64,000 nt of DNA from Comamonadaceae bacterium OS-1 (lineage in GTDB: Bacteria > Pseudomonadota > Gammaproteobacteria > Burkholderiales > Burkholderiaceae_C). Shown one piece after another: positions 33,868 through 43,338 of this stretch. The notes beneath the pieces are model-generated. The model saw nothing but the letters and a program-made list of their open reading frames with translations. It searched no databases and was not told the DNA's origin. The DNA lies in contig AP026969.1 in NCBI GenBank assembly GCA_027923965.1, positions 1,736,001 through 1,800,000 on the forward strand, in the 5' to 3' direction. Within the stretch, counting starts at the first letter, position 1, and each line of letters opens with the position of its first letter. The position numbers were made by a program, and so were the translations under genes.

Positions 33868-34656
33868 ATGCTGCAACGCGTCTGCGCCACCATGGCATTG
33901 GCATCGGGCATGGCCGCTGCGGCGGCCGATGTGTCGCTGTGCCCCGACCACCCGATACGCTTCGCCTATTTCGAGATGGGCGCGCTCTACAGCCGGGGCG
34001 TGGGTATCGACAAAGACCTGGTCGATGCCCTGCAAAAGCGTTCGGGCTGCACGTTTGCGGCGGAGGTCCAGCCCCGGGCCCGCACCTGGATGGAGCTGGA
34101 GCGGGGCAACCTGGACATGACGGCATCTGCGCTGAGCACGCCCACCCGACAGAAGTTTGCCTGGTTTGCCGACTATTTTGTGGACCGCAACAGTTTGCTG
34201 CTGCGCACCGAGCTACCCACGTCCATCCAGTCGCTGCCGGATCTGGTAGCCGACAACCGGGTGCGTGTGGGCGTCGTCCGCGGCTTTGTGCATGGTGCGG
34301 CGCTGGATGGTTTTGTGCAGGAGCTGCGCAAGCTGGGGCGGCTGGAGGAAGTGGAGGACCAGGAGACGCTGTACCGCATGTTGGCGGGGCGCCGCTTCGA
34401 TGCCATTTTTGGCTACCCCTACGTGTACGTGCAGTACCTGGGCCAGAACCGGGTGGCCGACAAGGTGCGGGTGGTGGAGTTGACTACGCTGCCCACCACC
34501 CGTAACTACCTGGCTTTGTCGCGCAAGGCCTTCACCGAGGCGCAGGCCCAGCGCTGGCAAGAGCTGCTCAACACCATGCGCGCCGACGGCAGTCTGCAAA
34601 CTATTTTCCAAAGGCACCTGGGTGCCCCCGCCGCCCGGGCCTTGCTCAAATATTAG
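33868..34656 (+). CDS. Periplasmic solute-binding protein, family 3-like
   Basis: This 262-residue protein has a short signal (to AAAAAD), then PIRFAYFEMGALYSRGVGIDKDLVDALQKRSGC, a bacterial extracellular solute-binding family 3 pattern, with LPDLVADNRVRVGVVRGF later. GGGAGG lies six bases before the ATG. No permease or ATPase gene is adjacent, so it may serve a transporter encoded elsewhere or act as a stand-alone sensor-type protein. The ligand is unknown. Confidence 0.8.
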   Translation: MLQRVCATMALASGMAAAAADVSLCPDHPIRFAYFEMGALYSRGVGIDKDLVDALQKRSGCTFAAEVQPRARTWMELERGNLDMTASALSTPTRQKFAWFADYFVDRNSLLLRTELPTSIQSLPDLVADNRVRVGVVRGFVHGAALDGFVQELRKLGRLEEVEDQETLYRMLAGRRFDAIFGYPYVYVQYLGQNRVADKVRVVELTTLPTTRNYLALSRKAFTEAQAQRWQELLNTMRADGSLQTIFQRHLGAPAARALLKY

Positions 34657-34663
34657 AAAAATT

Positions 34664-34705
34664 GGGCTCTTGTGCTTACCAGATGGGCGTGAGCAGCTAT
34701 CAAAA
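34664..34705 (+). repeat. Dispersed hairpin repeat, copy 8
   Basis: It begins seven bases after the stop at 34656. The core GTGCTTAC-CAGATGGGCGTGAGCAGC is followed by TATCAAAA. The remaining 180 bases up to bdhA hold no visible gene. Confidence 0.6.
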
Positions 34706-34887
34706 TGAGCATAAACCCCGGAGCTGCCGGGGCGTGTGGCGGTACGAAACTTGCGTCAAACCCTGGCCTAAGGCGCTCACTCTGCCGTGCGCGAAGTAAT
34801 GCAAAGCATCCCTTTGTATGCAGCTTGGTACGGCGCATGGCGCTATAGTTTCCCCAGTCTCATTTTCTCAACCACAGGATTATTCTC

Positions 34888-35658
34888 ATGCTGAACGGAA
34901 AAACTGCACTCGTCACCGGCTCTACCAGCGGTATTGGTTTGGGTATCGCATTGGAACTGGCCAAGCAGGGCGCCAACATCATCTTGAACGGCTTTGGCGA
35001 CCACGCTGGCCCCAAGGCCGAGGTCGAGGCGCTGGGTGTCAAAGTGGGCTACAGCGGTGCGGATATGAGCAAGCCCGCCGAGATCGCCGCCATGATCGAC
35101 TACGCCAACGCCGAATTTGGCGGCGTGGACATTCTGGTCAACAACGCCGGCATCCAGTACGTGGCCCCGATCGAAGAGTTCCCGATTGAGAAGTGGGACT
35201 CCATCATCGCCATCAACCTCAGCGCCGCCTTCCACGCCACGCGCCTGGTGATTCCGGGCATGCGCGCCAAGAACTGGGGCCGCGTGATCAGCATTGCATC
35301 GGCCCACGGCCTGGTCGGTTCGGCCCAAAAAGTGGCTTACGTGGCCGCCAAGCACGGCATTGTGGGCATGACCAAGGTGGTGGCCCTGGAAACCGCCACC
35401 ACCGGCATCACCGTCAACGCCATCTGCCCCGGCTGGGTACTGACCCCGCTGGTGCAAAAGCAGATCGACGACCGCTCGGCCAAGGAAGGCATTCCCGTGG
35501 CCCAGGCCACCAAGGAGCTGCTGCAGGAAAAAGAACCCTCGCTGCAGTTCACCACGCCCGAGCAACTGGGCGGCCTGGCCGTGTTCTTCTGCTCGCCTGC
35601 CGCCGACAACGTGCGCGGCGTGGCCTGGGCCAACGACGGCGGCTGGACGGCGCAGTAA
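34888..35658 (+). CDS. bdhA: 3-hydroxybutyrate dehydrogenase
   Basis: This 256-residue SDR has NAD-binding [20 protein letters not shown] and catalytic YVAAK. The segments [20 protein letters not shown] and [13 protein letters not shown] are typical of BdhA. It oxidises D-3-hydroxybutyrate, a product of polyhydroxybutyrate breakdown, to acetoacetate with NAD+. The next gene, 11 bases downstream, is acetoacetate decarboxylase, which uses the product. The pair is therefore metabolically coherent. Confidence 0.93.
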   Translation: MLNGKTALVTGSTSGIGLGIALELAKQGANIILNGFGDHAGPKAEVEALGVKVGYSGADMSKPAEIAAMIDYANAEFGGVDILVNNAGIQYVAPIEEFPIEKWDSIIAINLSAAFHATRLVIPGMRAKNWGRVISIASAHGLVGSAQKVAYVAAKHGIVGMTKVVALETATTGITVNAICPGWVLTPLVQKQIDDRSAKEGIPVAQATKELLQEKEPSLQFTTPEQLGGLAVFFCSPAADNVRGVAWANDGGWTAQ

Positions 35659-35669
35659 GGCAGCGCGGC

Positions 35670-36407
35670 ATGAAAATCGAAGAGGTGCGCGCCCGGGCAT
35701 TCGCCATGCCCTTGACCAACCCATCGTTTCCCCGGCCACCGTACCGGTTTTACAACCGCGAATACATCGTCATCACCTACCGCACCGACCCCGCTGCGCT
35801 GGCGGCGGTGGTACCCGAGCCGTTGGTGGTGACCGACAACATCGTCAAGTACGAGTTCATCCGCATGCCGGACTCCACCGGCTTTGGCGACTACACCGAG
35901 TCGGGCCAGGTAATTCCCGTCAGCCTGAACGGCGACCACGGCGGCTACGTGCATTCCATGTACCTGGACGACGACGCGCCCATCGCCGGGGGCCGCGAGC
36001 TCTGGGGTTTCCCCAAAAAGCTGGCCAGCCCCAAGATTAGCCACGAGGGCGAGGTACTGGTGGGTACGCTGGACTGCCGCGGCCTGCGCTGCGCCGTGGG
36101 CACCATGGGCTACAAGCACAAAGAGGCCGACAAGGATGCGGTGCTGAAATCCATGATGGCCCCCAACTACATGCTGAAGATCATTCCGCACGTGGACGGC
36201 GGCCCGCGCATTCTGGAGTTGGTGCGCTACTACCTGGAAGACATCCAGGTCAAGGGTGCCTGGACCGGCCCCGCCGCGCTGGAGCTGTTCCAGCATGTGA
36301 CGGTGGACGTGGCCAAGCTACCGGTGCTGGAGGTGATTTCGGCCATCCACTACGTGGCGGACCTCACCTTGGGCATGGGCGAAGTGGTGCACGACTATTT
36401 GGCCTGA
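35670..36407 (+). CDS. adc: Acetoacetate decarboxylase
   Basis: This 245-residue protein has [14 protein letters not shown], in which Lys116 and Lys117 correspond to the Schiff-base and pKa-shifting lysines of clostridial Adc. [11 protein letters not shown] and [12 protein letters not shown] are family segments. It converts acetoacetate to acetone and CO2. AAGG lies upstream of ATG 35670; an in-frame reading extends into bdhA but is rejected. It is co-transcribed with bdhA. Some family members act on other substrates. Confidence 0.9.
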   Translation: MKIEEVRARAFAMPLTNPSFPRPPYRFYNREYIVITYRTDPAALAAVVPEPLVVTDNIVKYEFIRMPDSTGFGDYTESGQVIPVSLNGDHGGYVHSMYLDDDAPIAGGRELWGFPKKLASPKISHEGEVLVGTLDCRGLRCAVGTMGYKHKEADKDAVLKSMMAPNYMLKIIPHVDGGPRILELVRYYLEDIQVKGAWTGPAALELFQHVTVDVAKLPVLEVISAIHYVADLTLGMGEVVHDYLA

Positions 36408-36414
36408 TGTGGGT

Positions 36415-36512
36415 TTTTGAGGCTATTTTTCAGGCCTTGAACCAGCCTCTCGTGCTGATTTGGTAAGCGTAAGCTGCTCCTGTTTTTGATAACAAAAACA
36501 GGAGCATTTTTA
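36415..36512. terminator. Dispersed repeat copy 9 with two-way terminator
   Basis: This is a long form of the repeat: AACCAGCCTCTCGTGCTGAT then GGTAAGCGTAAGCTGCTCC. It runs into a perfect 14-bp stem, TGCTCCTGTTTTTG (36475-36488), loop ATAA, CAAAAACAGGAGCA (36493-36506), and then TTTTTATTT. It separates the convergent adc and aminotransferase genes and can end both transcripts. Confidence 0.75.
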
Positions 36513-36513
36513 T

Positions 36514-37671
36514 TTACAGCTTAGCCAGCCGCTCCAGCGCAGCCTGCAAGGTTTCATCTTTCTTGGCGAAGCAAAAGCGCACCACGCGCTGGTCGAAGCC
36601 GTCGCCGTAGAAGGCCGACAGCGGGATGGCGGCCACGCCGATTTCCTTGGTCAGCCACTGGCAGAAGTCGGCCTCGCCCAGGTCGCTCACCTCCGAGATA
36701 TCCACGCACTGGAAGTAGCTGCCTTCGCTGGGCAGCAGCTTGAACCGGGTAGCGGCCAGACCGGCCCGGAACAGGTCGCGTTTGCGCTGGTAGAAGGCGG
36801 GCAGCTCCAGATAGGGCGCAGGGTTGGCCAGGTACTTCGCCAGCCCGTGCTGCACAGGCGTGTTGACGGTGAACACGTTGAACTGGTGCACCTTGCGGAA
36901 CTCGGCCATCAGCGGGGCCGGGGCCACCACGGTGCCGACCTTCCAGCCGGTGACGTGGAAGGTCTTGCCAAAGCTGCTGACGATGAAGGCGCGCGCGGCC
37001 AAGCCGGGGTAGCGGGCGGCGCTCTCGTGCTTGCGGCCGTCAAACACCATGTGCTCGTACACCTCGTCGCTGATCAGCAGCACCTCGGTGGGCTCCAGCA
37101 GGTCTTGCAGCGCCAGCATGTCGGCCTGCGACCAGATGGTGGCGCTGGGGTTGTGCGGCGAGTTGATGAGGATGGCGCGGGTTTGGGGCGTGATGGCGGC
37201 GGCGATTTTGCCGAAGTCGGGGCGGAAGCTGTGGGGCGTGAGTGGCACCCGCACCGCCGTGCCACCGGCCAGTTCGATGTTGGGCACGTAGCTGTCGTAG
37301 CAGGGCTCCAGCACGATGACTTCGTCACCCGGGCGCACCACGGCCAGGATGGCGGTGATGATGCCCTGGGTGGCCCCGGCCGTGATGGTGATTTCGGTCG
37401 CCGCGCTGTATGTGCGGGCATGGAGTGCTTCAATTTTTGCAGCAACGGCCTCGCGCAGCGCCGGGATGCCGGGCATGGGCGGGTACTGGTTCAGGCCCTG
37501 CTGCATGGCCTCGGTCACCGCCTGCACCAGCGCCGGGTCGCAGTTGAAATCGGGGAAGCCCTGGCCCAGGTTCACCGCGTTGTGCTCGGCGGCCAGGGCC
37601 GACATTACGGTGAAGATGGTGGTGCCCACTAACGGGAGTTTGGTTTGGAGGGTGGGGGTTCGTACTTGCAT
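36514..37671 (-). CDS. PLP-dependent aminotransferase, methionine aminotransferase-like
   Basis: This ~385-residue class I aminotransferase has NLGQGFPDFNCDP, AGATQGI, INSPHNPSA and ISDEVYEHMVFDG. The PLP lysine is in SSFGKTFHVTGWK. It resembles YbdL/MtnE-type methionine aminotransferases that act on 2-oxo-4-methylthiobutanoate, which suits a neighbourhood with cysB and sulfur genes. The start is either 37671 (MQVRTPT) or 37695, which would overlap cysB; neither has a strong ribosome site. Confidence 0.85.
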   Translation of the reverse strand: MQVRTPTLQTKLPLVGTTIFTVMSALAAEHNAVNLGQGFPDFNCDPALVQAVTEAMQQGLNQYPPMPGIPALREAVAAKIEALHARTYSAATEITITAGATQGIITAILAVVRPGDEVIVLEPCYDSYVPNIELAGGTAVRVPLTPHSFRPDFGKIAAAITPQTRAILINSPHNPSATIWSQADMLALQDLLEPTEVLLISDEVYEHMVFDGRKHESAARYPGLAARAFIVSSFGKTFHVTGWKVGTVVAPAPLMAEFRKVHQFNVFTVNTPVQHGLAKYLANPAPYLELPAFYQRKRDLFRAGLAATRFKLLPSEGSYFQCVDISEVSDLGEADFCQWLTKEIGVAAIPLSAFYGDGFDQRVVRFCFAKKDETLQAALERLAKL

Positions 37672-37672
37672 T

Positions 37673-38614
37673 TCACAATTCGTAGTCGTTGACATGTCCG
37701 GACATCGCCTGCGCCACCAAATTCCGGTCCAGCCGGTCGCTCAGCAGCTCGGCAAATTTATAAACGAAATTGCGCAGATAGGCGCTGCGCTTGAAGGCCA
37801 CGCGGGCGACGTTCACGCCAAACAGAATGCCGCCGGGGCGCACGATCAGGTCCGAGTTCACATCGTCGCGTACCGCCATTTCTGCCACGATGCCGATGCC
37901 CAGGCCCAGGCGCACATAGGTCTTGATCACGTCGGAGTCGATGGCTTCCAGGGCAATGCGGGGCACCAGCTTGCGGGCGGCAAAGGCCTGGTCGATCTTG
38001 GTGCGGCCGGTGAAGGACGGGTGGTAGGTAATTATCGGCTCCTGCGCAATATCCTCCAGCGTGAGGCGCTCTTTTTTTGCTAGCGGATGGTTGGCCGGGA
38101 AGACGATGACGTGCTGCCATTCGTAGCAGGGCAGGGTGACCAGCTCGGTGTAGTTGGCCAACGATTCGGTGGCTATGCCGATCTCGGCCACTTCGTCGAT
38201 CAGCATGCGGGCTACCTGGTCGGGCGCGCCCTGGTGCAGGCTGACATTCACCTTGGGGTAGGCCTCGCGCAGCTTGGCCACCGGCACCGGCAGCACGTAG
38301 CGCGCCTGGGTGTGGGTGGTGGCAATCGACAAGGTGCCGCTGTCTTGCGCGCTGAACTGCTCGCCGATGCGCTTGAGGTTGCCCACTTCGCGCATGATGA
38401 CCTCGATGCTGCTGAGCACGTGCTGGCCGGGTTCGGTGATGCGCTTGAGGCGCTTGCCGTGGCGCGCAAAAATCTCCACGCCCAGCTCCTCCTCCAGCTC
38501 GATGATGGCTTTGGAGACCCCGGGTTGGGAGGTGTGCAGGGCTTTGGCGGCCTCAGTCAAATTGAGGCCGCGCCGGGCGGCTTCCTGGACGAAGCGGAAT
38601 TGGTGTAGGTTCAT
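37673..38614 (-). CDS. cysB: LysR-type regulator CysB
   Basis: This 313-residue protein begins MNLHQFRFVQEAARRGLNLTEAAKALHTSQPGVSK, the CysB form of the LysR winged helix, with effector-domain segments TTHTQARYVLPVPV and AMSGHVNDYEL. CysB activates sulfate uptake and assimilation genes when N-acetylserine signals sulfur shortage, so sbp-cysTWA at 1-5 kb is the natural target. cbiX precedes it by 43 bases, and the aminotransferase gene follows it almost directly. Confidence 0.94.
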   Translation of the reverse strand: MNLHQFRFVQEAARRGLNLTEAAKALHTSQPGVSKAIIELEEELGVEIFARHGKRLKRITEPGQHVLSSIEVIMREVGNLKRIGEQFSAQDSGTLSIATTHTQARYVLPVPVAKLREAYPKVNVSLHQGAPDQVARMLIDEVAEIGIATESLANYTELVTLPCYEWQHVIVFPANHPLAKKERLTLEDIAQEPIITYHPSFTGRTKIDQAFAARKLVPRIALEAIDSDVIKTYVRLGLGIGIVAEMAVRDDVNSDLIVRPGGILFGVNVARVAFKRSAYLRNFVYKFAELLSDRLDRNLVAQAMSGHVNDYEL

Positions 38615-38657
38615 ATCGAATTTCAGCTAACTTTGAAATTCATTATGCCCCAGTCAT

Positions 38658-39029
38658 CTATGCAGAGGGCTCCAATGCGATCTTGGCGAGCAACGCGACC
38701 AGCTGCGGATGCTCGCCCACTGCTGCTTGCAAAACAATGTCCACGCCCGGGTGCTGCTGGCGCAGGCCGTCCATCAGCACCGGCAGGTCTTCGCGCACAT
38801 GCCGACCCACGCCCAGAAACATGGGCACCACGGTCAGCTGCTGCACGCCCTGGGCCACCAGCTGGGCGGCGGCGGTGGGTAAATCGGGTGTGGTGAGCTC
38901 CAAGAAAGCACAGACCACCTGCACCTGTGGGTCGGCGGCGGCCACCTGGGCGGCTACCGCCTGCATGGGCAGGTGCCACAGCGGGTCACGGGAGCCGTGG
39001 GCAAACAAAATCACTGCACGATTTTTCAT
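38658..39029 (-). CDS. cbiX: Short CbiX-type sirohydrochlorin chelatase
   Basis: This 123-residue single-domain CbiX protein contains ILFAHGSRDPLWHLPM with the catalytic-type His, then VVPMFLGVGRHVREDLP with the second metal-ligand histidine. Small CbiX proteins insert Fe or Co into sirohydrochlorin. Next to cysB, iron insertion for siroheme, the cofactor of sulfite reductase, is the likely role. It is probably transcribed with cysB. Confidence 0.88.
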   Translation of the reverse strand: MKNRAVILFAHGSRDPLWHLPMQAVAAQVAAADPQVQVVCAFLELTTPDLPTAAAQLVAQGVQQLTVVPMFLGVGRHVREDLPVLMDGLRQQHPGVDIVLQAAVGEHPQLVALLAKIALEPSA

Positions 39030-39037
39030 GGGTAGGG

Positions 39038-40153
39038 TCAGCGCCTTAAAACCAGCCAGCCAAACGCGGCCAGCGAAAGCATGGAATAGATAAAACCCGG
39101 CGCAGCGGCGGTGAGCCAGGGCTGCCAGTTCTGCAGGTTGCCGATGTAGCCAAACACGTTGTTCAGCAAGAAGAAGCTTATGCCCGCCATCACCCCGCCA
39201 AACACATAGGTGGTGATGCCCCCGGCGCGGAAGTGCAGGTAGGCAAACGGCAGGGCCAGCACCACCATCACCAGGCAGCTCAGCGGATAGAAGACCTTGC
39301 GCCAGAACTCGATCTCGTAGCGCTGGGCTGTCTGGCCGTTGGCGTTGAGGTGGCGGATGTACTGGAACAAATCCAGCGTGGCCATGCGGTCGGGCTTGAG
39401 CAGGGCGGTAGACACCATTTCGGTGCTGATCTCGGTAGGCCAGCGGTAGGTGGGCAGGCGGGCGCGCTCTACGCTCGCTTTGTCGGTGGCTTGCGTGTCC
39501 TGGGTGTGGAAGCTGCTGCGCTCCACGTTGTTCAGTGTCCAGGCCCCGTCGTTGGCAAATTCACCGGATTCGGCGTGCATCAGCGACACCAGCAGGCCGT
39601 TCTGGTCAAACTCGAAGATGCGTACGCCCTGCATGCGGCCCTTGTCCCCCAAGGCGCTGACGTTGGCGGCAAACGAGTGGTCGGCCTGCTTTTCTTTCAG
39701 CCAGGCCCCGGTCTGCCCGATGGTGATGCCGCCTTGGTAGCGGGCTTTGATGAGCTGGGCCGCCCGGTCGGACACCGGGGCCAGGTAGTCGCCGATGGCA
39801 AAGGTCAGCACCACAAAGGCCATGCCCAGTGCCAGCAGGGTGTGCAAGGCCCGCCAGGGGCCCAGGCCGCTGGTGCGCAAAATGGTGTATTCGGAGCTTT
39901 GCGCCAGCCGGGCCATCACAAAGATGGTGCCGATCAGCACGGTAATGGGCAGCAGCTCGTACAGGTGGCTGGGCACCATCAGCGTGACCACCAGCAGCGC
40001 GTGGGTCAGCTGGTAGCCGTTGTCACCAGTCTTGCCCACCCAGCGCAGCTCGTCGACAAAGTCGAAGAAGAAAAACAGCGCCAGAAAGCCCAGGGTCACA
40101 AAACCCACGGCCACCAGAATTTCCTTGTACAGCAGTTGGCGGATGGTCTTCAT
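39038..40153 (-). CDS. lptG: LPS export ABC transporter permease LptG
   Basis: This 371-residue protein has six membrane helices in two groups of three, around a periplasmic beta-jellyroll (~110-265) with RMQGVRIFEFDQNG. FYPLSCLVMVVLALPFAYLHFR is characteristic of LptG. With LptF and LptB it extracts lipopolysaccharide from the inner membrane toward the LptC/A bridge. Its ATG overlaps the lptF stop. The cbiX ATG (39029) lies nine bases beyond its stop, on the same strand. Confidence 0.93.
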   Translation of the reverse strand: MKTIRQLLYKEILVAVGFVTLGFLALFFFFDFVDELRWVGKTGDNGYQLTHALLVVTLMVPSHLYELLPITVLIGTIFVMARLAQSSEYTILRTSGLGPWRALHTLLALGMAFVVLTFAIGDYLAPVSDRAAQLIKARYQGGITIGQTGAWLKEKQADHSFAANVSALGDKGRMQGVRIFEFDQNGLLVSLMHAESGEFANDGAWTLNNVERSSFHTQDTQATDKASVERARLPTYRWPTEISTEMVSTALLKPDRMATLDLFQYIRHLNANGQTAQRYEIEFWRKVFYPLSCLVMVVLALPFAYLHFRAGGITTYVFGGVMAGISFFLLNNVFGYIGNLQNWQPWLTAAAPGFIYSMLSLAAFGWLVLRR

Positions 40154-41253
40154 GCGGTGGCTCCGGTGCGGCGGCGTGGCAACAGGCGGCGCCAGTTCAG
40201 GTGGTTGTGCCGTGCCACCAGCCAGGCCACAGCCAACAGCAGCACGCCACCGTGCAGGCCCAGCATGAAGCCGCCAAACGGCACCGCGCCATTGGCGATC
40301 CAGTTCTGGCCCAGGTTCAGCAGGTTGTAGTAGGCAATGAAGGCAAACAGCGCAAACAGCACGTTGCCGCCACGGCCCGAGCGCGGGTTGCCGCCAGACA
40401 GGGCCAACCCAATCACCACGAAGTTCAGGGCGGCAAACGCCAGACTCAGGCGCCAGGCCAGTTCGCCCAGGTTCACCGCATTCGGGTCGCGCACCAGGTC
40501 CAGGCTGGAGCGGGCCCGCGAGGGCGGGGTGTCCAGCGGGCCCATGGCGTTGCCGCCGATGCGGGTGCCGTACTCCTGGAATTCACTCACCTTGAGGTCG
40601 GGCTCGCCCAGGTTGGACTCCAGCCGCTGGCCGTTGTTGAGGATCAGGAACTGCTGCTCCTTGATGCGGTCGATCTTGGCACTGCGTGCCGAGGTGACGG
40701 TTTCCTTGCCGTGGTCGATGGACGAGATAAAGATGTTGTTGCCGCTGCGCTTGTCGGGGGAGTCCTTGTCGATGAAGAACACCCGGTTGCCGTTGGCCGA
40801 CTCCTGGAACTGCCCCGGCGCAATGCGCTCCAGGTCGCCGCGCTGCTCGTAGCGGTCTTTCATGTCCTGGATCTGCTGGTTGGACCAAGGCCACACCACC
40901 AGCGCCAGCGCTGCCACCGCCAGCAAAATGGGCCAGGCAAAGCGAAACAGGGGCCGCAGCAGGCCAGCCAGCCCCTGGCCGCTGGCAAACCAGATCACCA
41001 TTTCGCTGTCGCTGTACATCCGCGACAGTGTGCTGACCACCGCCACAAACAGGCTCAGCGTGAGGATGGTGGGCAAATACCCGAGGACGCTGTAGCCCAG
41101 CACCATCATCACTTCCGATGGATTGACCGAGCCTTTGGCGGCCTGGCCCAGGGTGCGGATCAGCATCATGGTCATGACGATGGTCACCAGGGCCACCAGC
41201 GTGGCCCCAAAACCGCGCGCCAGCTCTTTGCGAATAGAAGAATGGAATAACAT
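40150..41253 (-). CDS. lptF: LPS export ABC transporter permease LptF
   Basis: This ~367-residue permease begins MLFHSSIRKELARGFGATLVALVTIVMTMMLIR. It has SEVMMVLGYSVLGYLPTIL and a periplasmic domain with NRVFFIDKD and YGTRIGGNAMGPL. It partners LptG. I use ATG 41253; an upstream in-frame ATG at 41304 would add 17 atypical residues. It is transcribed divergently from pepA across a 71-base gap, an arrangement conserved in betaproteobacteria. Confidence 0.93.
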   Translation of the reverse strand: MLFHSSIRKELARGFGATLVALVTIVMTMMLIRTLGQAAKGSVNPSEVMMVLGYSVLGYLPTILTLSLFVAVVSTLSRMYSDSEMVIWFASGQGLAGLLRPLFRFAWPILLAVAALALVVWPWSNQQIQDMKDRYEQRGDLERIAPGQFQESANGNRVFFIDKDSPDKRSGNNIFISSIDHGKETVTSARSAKIDRIKEQQFLILNNGQRLESNLGEPDLKVSEFQEYGTRIGGNAMGPLDTPPSRARSSLDLVRDPNAVNLGELAWRLSLAFAALNFVVIGLALSGGNPRSGRGGNVLFALFAFIAYYNLLNLGQNWIANGAVPFGGFMLGLHGGVLLLAVAWLVARHNHLNWRRLLPRRRTGATA

Positions 41254-41324
41254 CGTTGACGGATTGCAAGCTACCGTGCGGCGGACCCTGTTGGACCCAA
41301 CCACACGACAACACGACTAAATTT

Positions 41325-42887
41325 ATGAACTTTGAACTGAAATCCTTGGACCTGGCCGCCTGCGCCGCCGAGAAATGCGATGCCCTGATTGTGCTGGTGT
41401 CCGAGGCCTTTTCCTCGACCACGCCTGGCAAGGACGCATTGTCTCAGTTGATTGCCCAGGCCCGCACGTCCGGGGATTTGGAGGCCAAGCCGGGCAAGTT
41501 GCTGCAAATGTACCGCCCGGCCGCCGCCGCCGCCACGCGGGTGCTGCTGGTGGGCGTGGGCGACGGCGCAGTGCGCCACGTGCGCCAGGCGGTCGCCACC
41601 GCCGTGGCCGCCGCCAAGGGTCCCTCGGTGCGCAAGGTGCTGATCAGCTTTGCCGGTGCCGACGCCAAAAAATCGGTACGCGCCGCGGTGCAGGCCGTGG
41701 CCGAGGCCACCTATGTCTACACCACCACCAAGTCCAAGCCCGAGGGCCGCGTGCTGGCCAACGTCTGGCTGTGCGCCCCCGATGCGGCGGCGGCCCAGGC
41801 CGAGCTGGCCCTGGGCACGGCCACGGTGGCCGGTGTCGAGCTGGCCAAGGAATGGGCCAACCGCCCCGGCAACCACGCCACGCCCACCTTGCTGGGCACG
41901 GCGGCCAAGTCGCTGGCGCGCTTCCCCAAGATCCGCTGCGAAGTGCTGGGGCCCAAGGAAGTGGCCGCACTCGGCATGGGCTCGTTCATGTCGGTGGCCC
42001 AGGGCTCCAAGGAGCCGCTGCGCTTTATCGTGCTGCATTACAGCGGCGCGGCCAAAACAGTGGCCCCCACGGTGCTGGTGGGCAAGGGCATCACCTTTGA
42101 CACCGGAGGCATCTCCATTAAGCCCGCGGCCGAAATGGACGAGATGAAGTTCGACATGTGCGGTGCCGCCAGCGTGCTGGGCGTGTTCCGTGCGCTGGGC
42201 GATTTGAAGCCCGCCATCAATGTGGTGGGCCTGATCCCGGCTTGCGAAAACATGCCCGACGGTGGCGCGGTCAAGCCCGGCGACGTGGTCACCAGCATGA
42301 GCGGCCAGACTATTGAAAACCTCAACACCGATGCCGAAGGCCGCCTGGTGCTGTGCGACGCGCTGACCTACGCCGCCCGCTTCAAGCCCCGCGCGGTGAT
42401 CGACATCGCCACCCTCACCGGTGCCTGCGTGGTGGCCCTGGGCGGCGTGCGCAGTGGCATGTTCTCGGCCGACGACAGCCTGGCTGCCGCCCTGCAGGCC
42501 GCAGGCGAATCTGCCATGGATCCGTGCTGGCGCCTGCCGCTGGACGACGAATACGGCGAAGGCCTGAAGTCCAACTTTGCCGACCTGGCCAACGTGGCCG
42601 GGCGCGCGGGCGGGGCCATCACCGCCGCCAAGTTCCTGCAGAAGTTCACCGGCAAAATGCCCTGGGCGCACCTGGACATTGCCGGCACGGCCTGGAAGAG
42701 CGGGGCCGCCAAGGGTGCGACTGGGCGGCCCGTGGGTCTGCTGCTGGACTATGTATTAAACCAGCCTCCAGCGCTGATGGAGTCAGCACAGGCAGCTCCT
42801 AAATCGATAGTGCGGCGTAAAAGGGCAACGCCGGCCACACCGGTCAAGACGCCGGCCAAAACCCCGCGCAAAACAGCCGCCAAGTAA
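41325..42887 (+). CDS. pepA: Leucyl aminopeptidase (cytosol aminopeptidase)
   Basis: This 520-residue M17 metallopeptidase has FDTGGISIKPAAEMDEMKFD and the signature NTDAEGRLVLCDAL (~334), holding metal and catalytic residues. It hydrolyses N-terminal leucine-like residues and can bind DNA in E. coli. The tail after about residue 478 (QPPALMESAQAAPKSIVRRK and a Lys/Pro/Thr-rich end) is an extension beyond the usual fold and coincides with a dispersed repeat copy in the DNA. holC follows 16 bases on. Confidence 0.93.
   Translation: MNFELKSLDLAACAAEKCDALIVLVSEAFSSTTPGKDALSQLIAQARTSGDLEAKPGKLLQMYRPAAAAATRVLLVGVGDGAVRHVRQAVATAVAAAKGPSVRKVLISFAGADAKKSVRAAVQAVAEATYVYTTTKSKPEGRVLANVWLCAPDAAAAQAELALGTATVAGVELAKEWANRPGNHATPTLLGTAAKSLARFPKIRCEVLGPKEVAALGMGSFMSVAQGSKEPLRFIVLHYSGAAKTVAPTVLVGKGITFDTGGISIKPAAEMDEMKFDMCGAASVLGVFRALGDLKPAINVVGLIPACENMPDGGAVKPGDVVTSMSGQTIENLNTDAEGRLVLCDALTYAARFKPRAVIDIATLTGACVVALGGVRSGMFSADDSLAAALQAAGESAMDPCWRLPLDDEYGEGLKSNFADLANVAGRAGGAITAAKFLQKFTGKMPWAHLDIAGTAWKSGAAKGATGRPVGLLLDYVLNQPPALMESAQAAPKSIVRRKRATPATPVKTPAKTPRKTAAK
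42758..42804 (+). repeat. Dispersed repeat copy 10, inside the pepA coding region
   Basis: The landmarks AACCAGCCTC, AGCGCTGAT and CAGGCAGCTCCTAAA match the family. The copy is in frame and encodes QPPALMESAQAAPK at the start of a C-terminal extension. The same residues SAQAAPK arise from the copy in hrpA, so both genes read the repeat in the same phase and direction. Confidence 0.7.
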
Positions 42888-42903
42888 ACCTGTCTGCCCG
42901 CCC

Positions 42904-43338
42904 ATGACCCACGTAGAGTTCCACTTCAACGCGCCCGACAAGATCGCCTACGCCTGCCGTTTGCTGCGCAAGGCCAGCCGCCAGGCCGGGCGGGTGGTGG
43001 TGGTGGCAGGGCCCGAGTTGCTGCAGGCCCTGGACGCGGCCCTGTGGAGCTTCAGCGCCACCGACTTCGTGGCCCACACCCTGGCCACGCCGGATCCCAC
43101 GGTGCTGGCCGCATCGCCCGTGCTGCTGCTGGAGTCGGCGCTGGAGGCTCCGCACCAGCAGGTCCTGCTGCAACTGGGCGACACCGTGCCCGCCGGGTTC
43201 GAGCGCTTCGAGCGTCTGATCGAAGTGGTCACCTTGGAGGAAGATGACCGCGTGCTGGCCCGCCAGCGCTGGAAGCACTACGCAGGCCGGGGTTACGCCG
43301 TGCAGCGCAAGGATCTGGAATTGAAAGAGCCCGCATGA
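42904..43338 (+). CDS. holC: DNA polymerase III subunit chi
   Basis: This 144-residue protein starts MTHVEFHFNAPDKIAYACRLLRKA and has QRWKHYAGRGYAVQRKDL near its end, the HolC pattern. Chi links the clamp loader to single-stranded DNA-binding protein during replication. pepA-holC is a conserved order in betaproteobacteria. Its stop overlaps the next ATG (43335-43338). Confidence 0.93.
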   Translation: MTHVEFHFNAPDKIAYACRLLRKASRQAGRVVVVAGPELLQALDAALWSFSATDFVAHTLATPDPTVLAASPVLLLESALEAPHQQVLLQLGDTVPAGFERFERLIEVVTLEEDDRVLARQRWKHYAGRGYAVQRKDLELKEPA

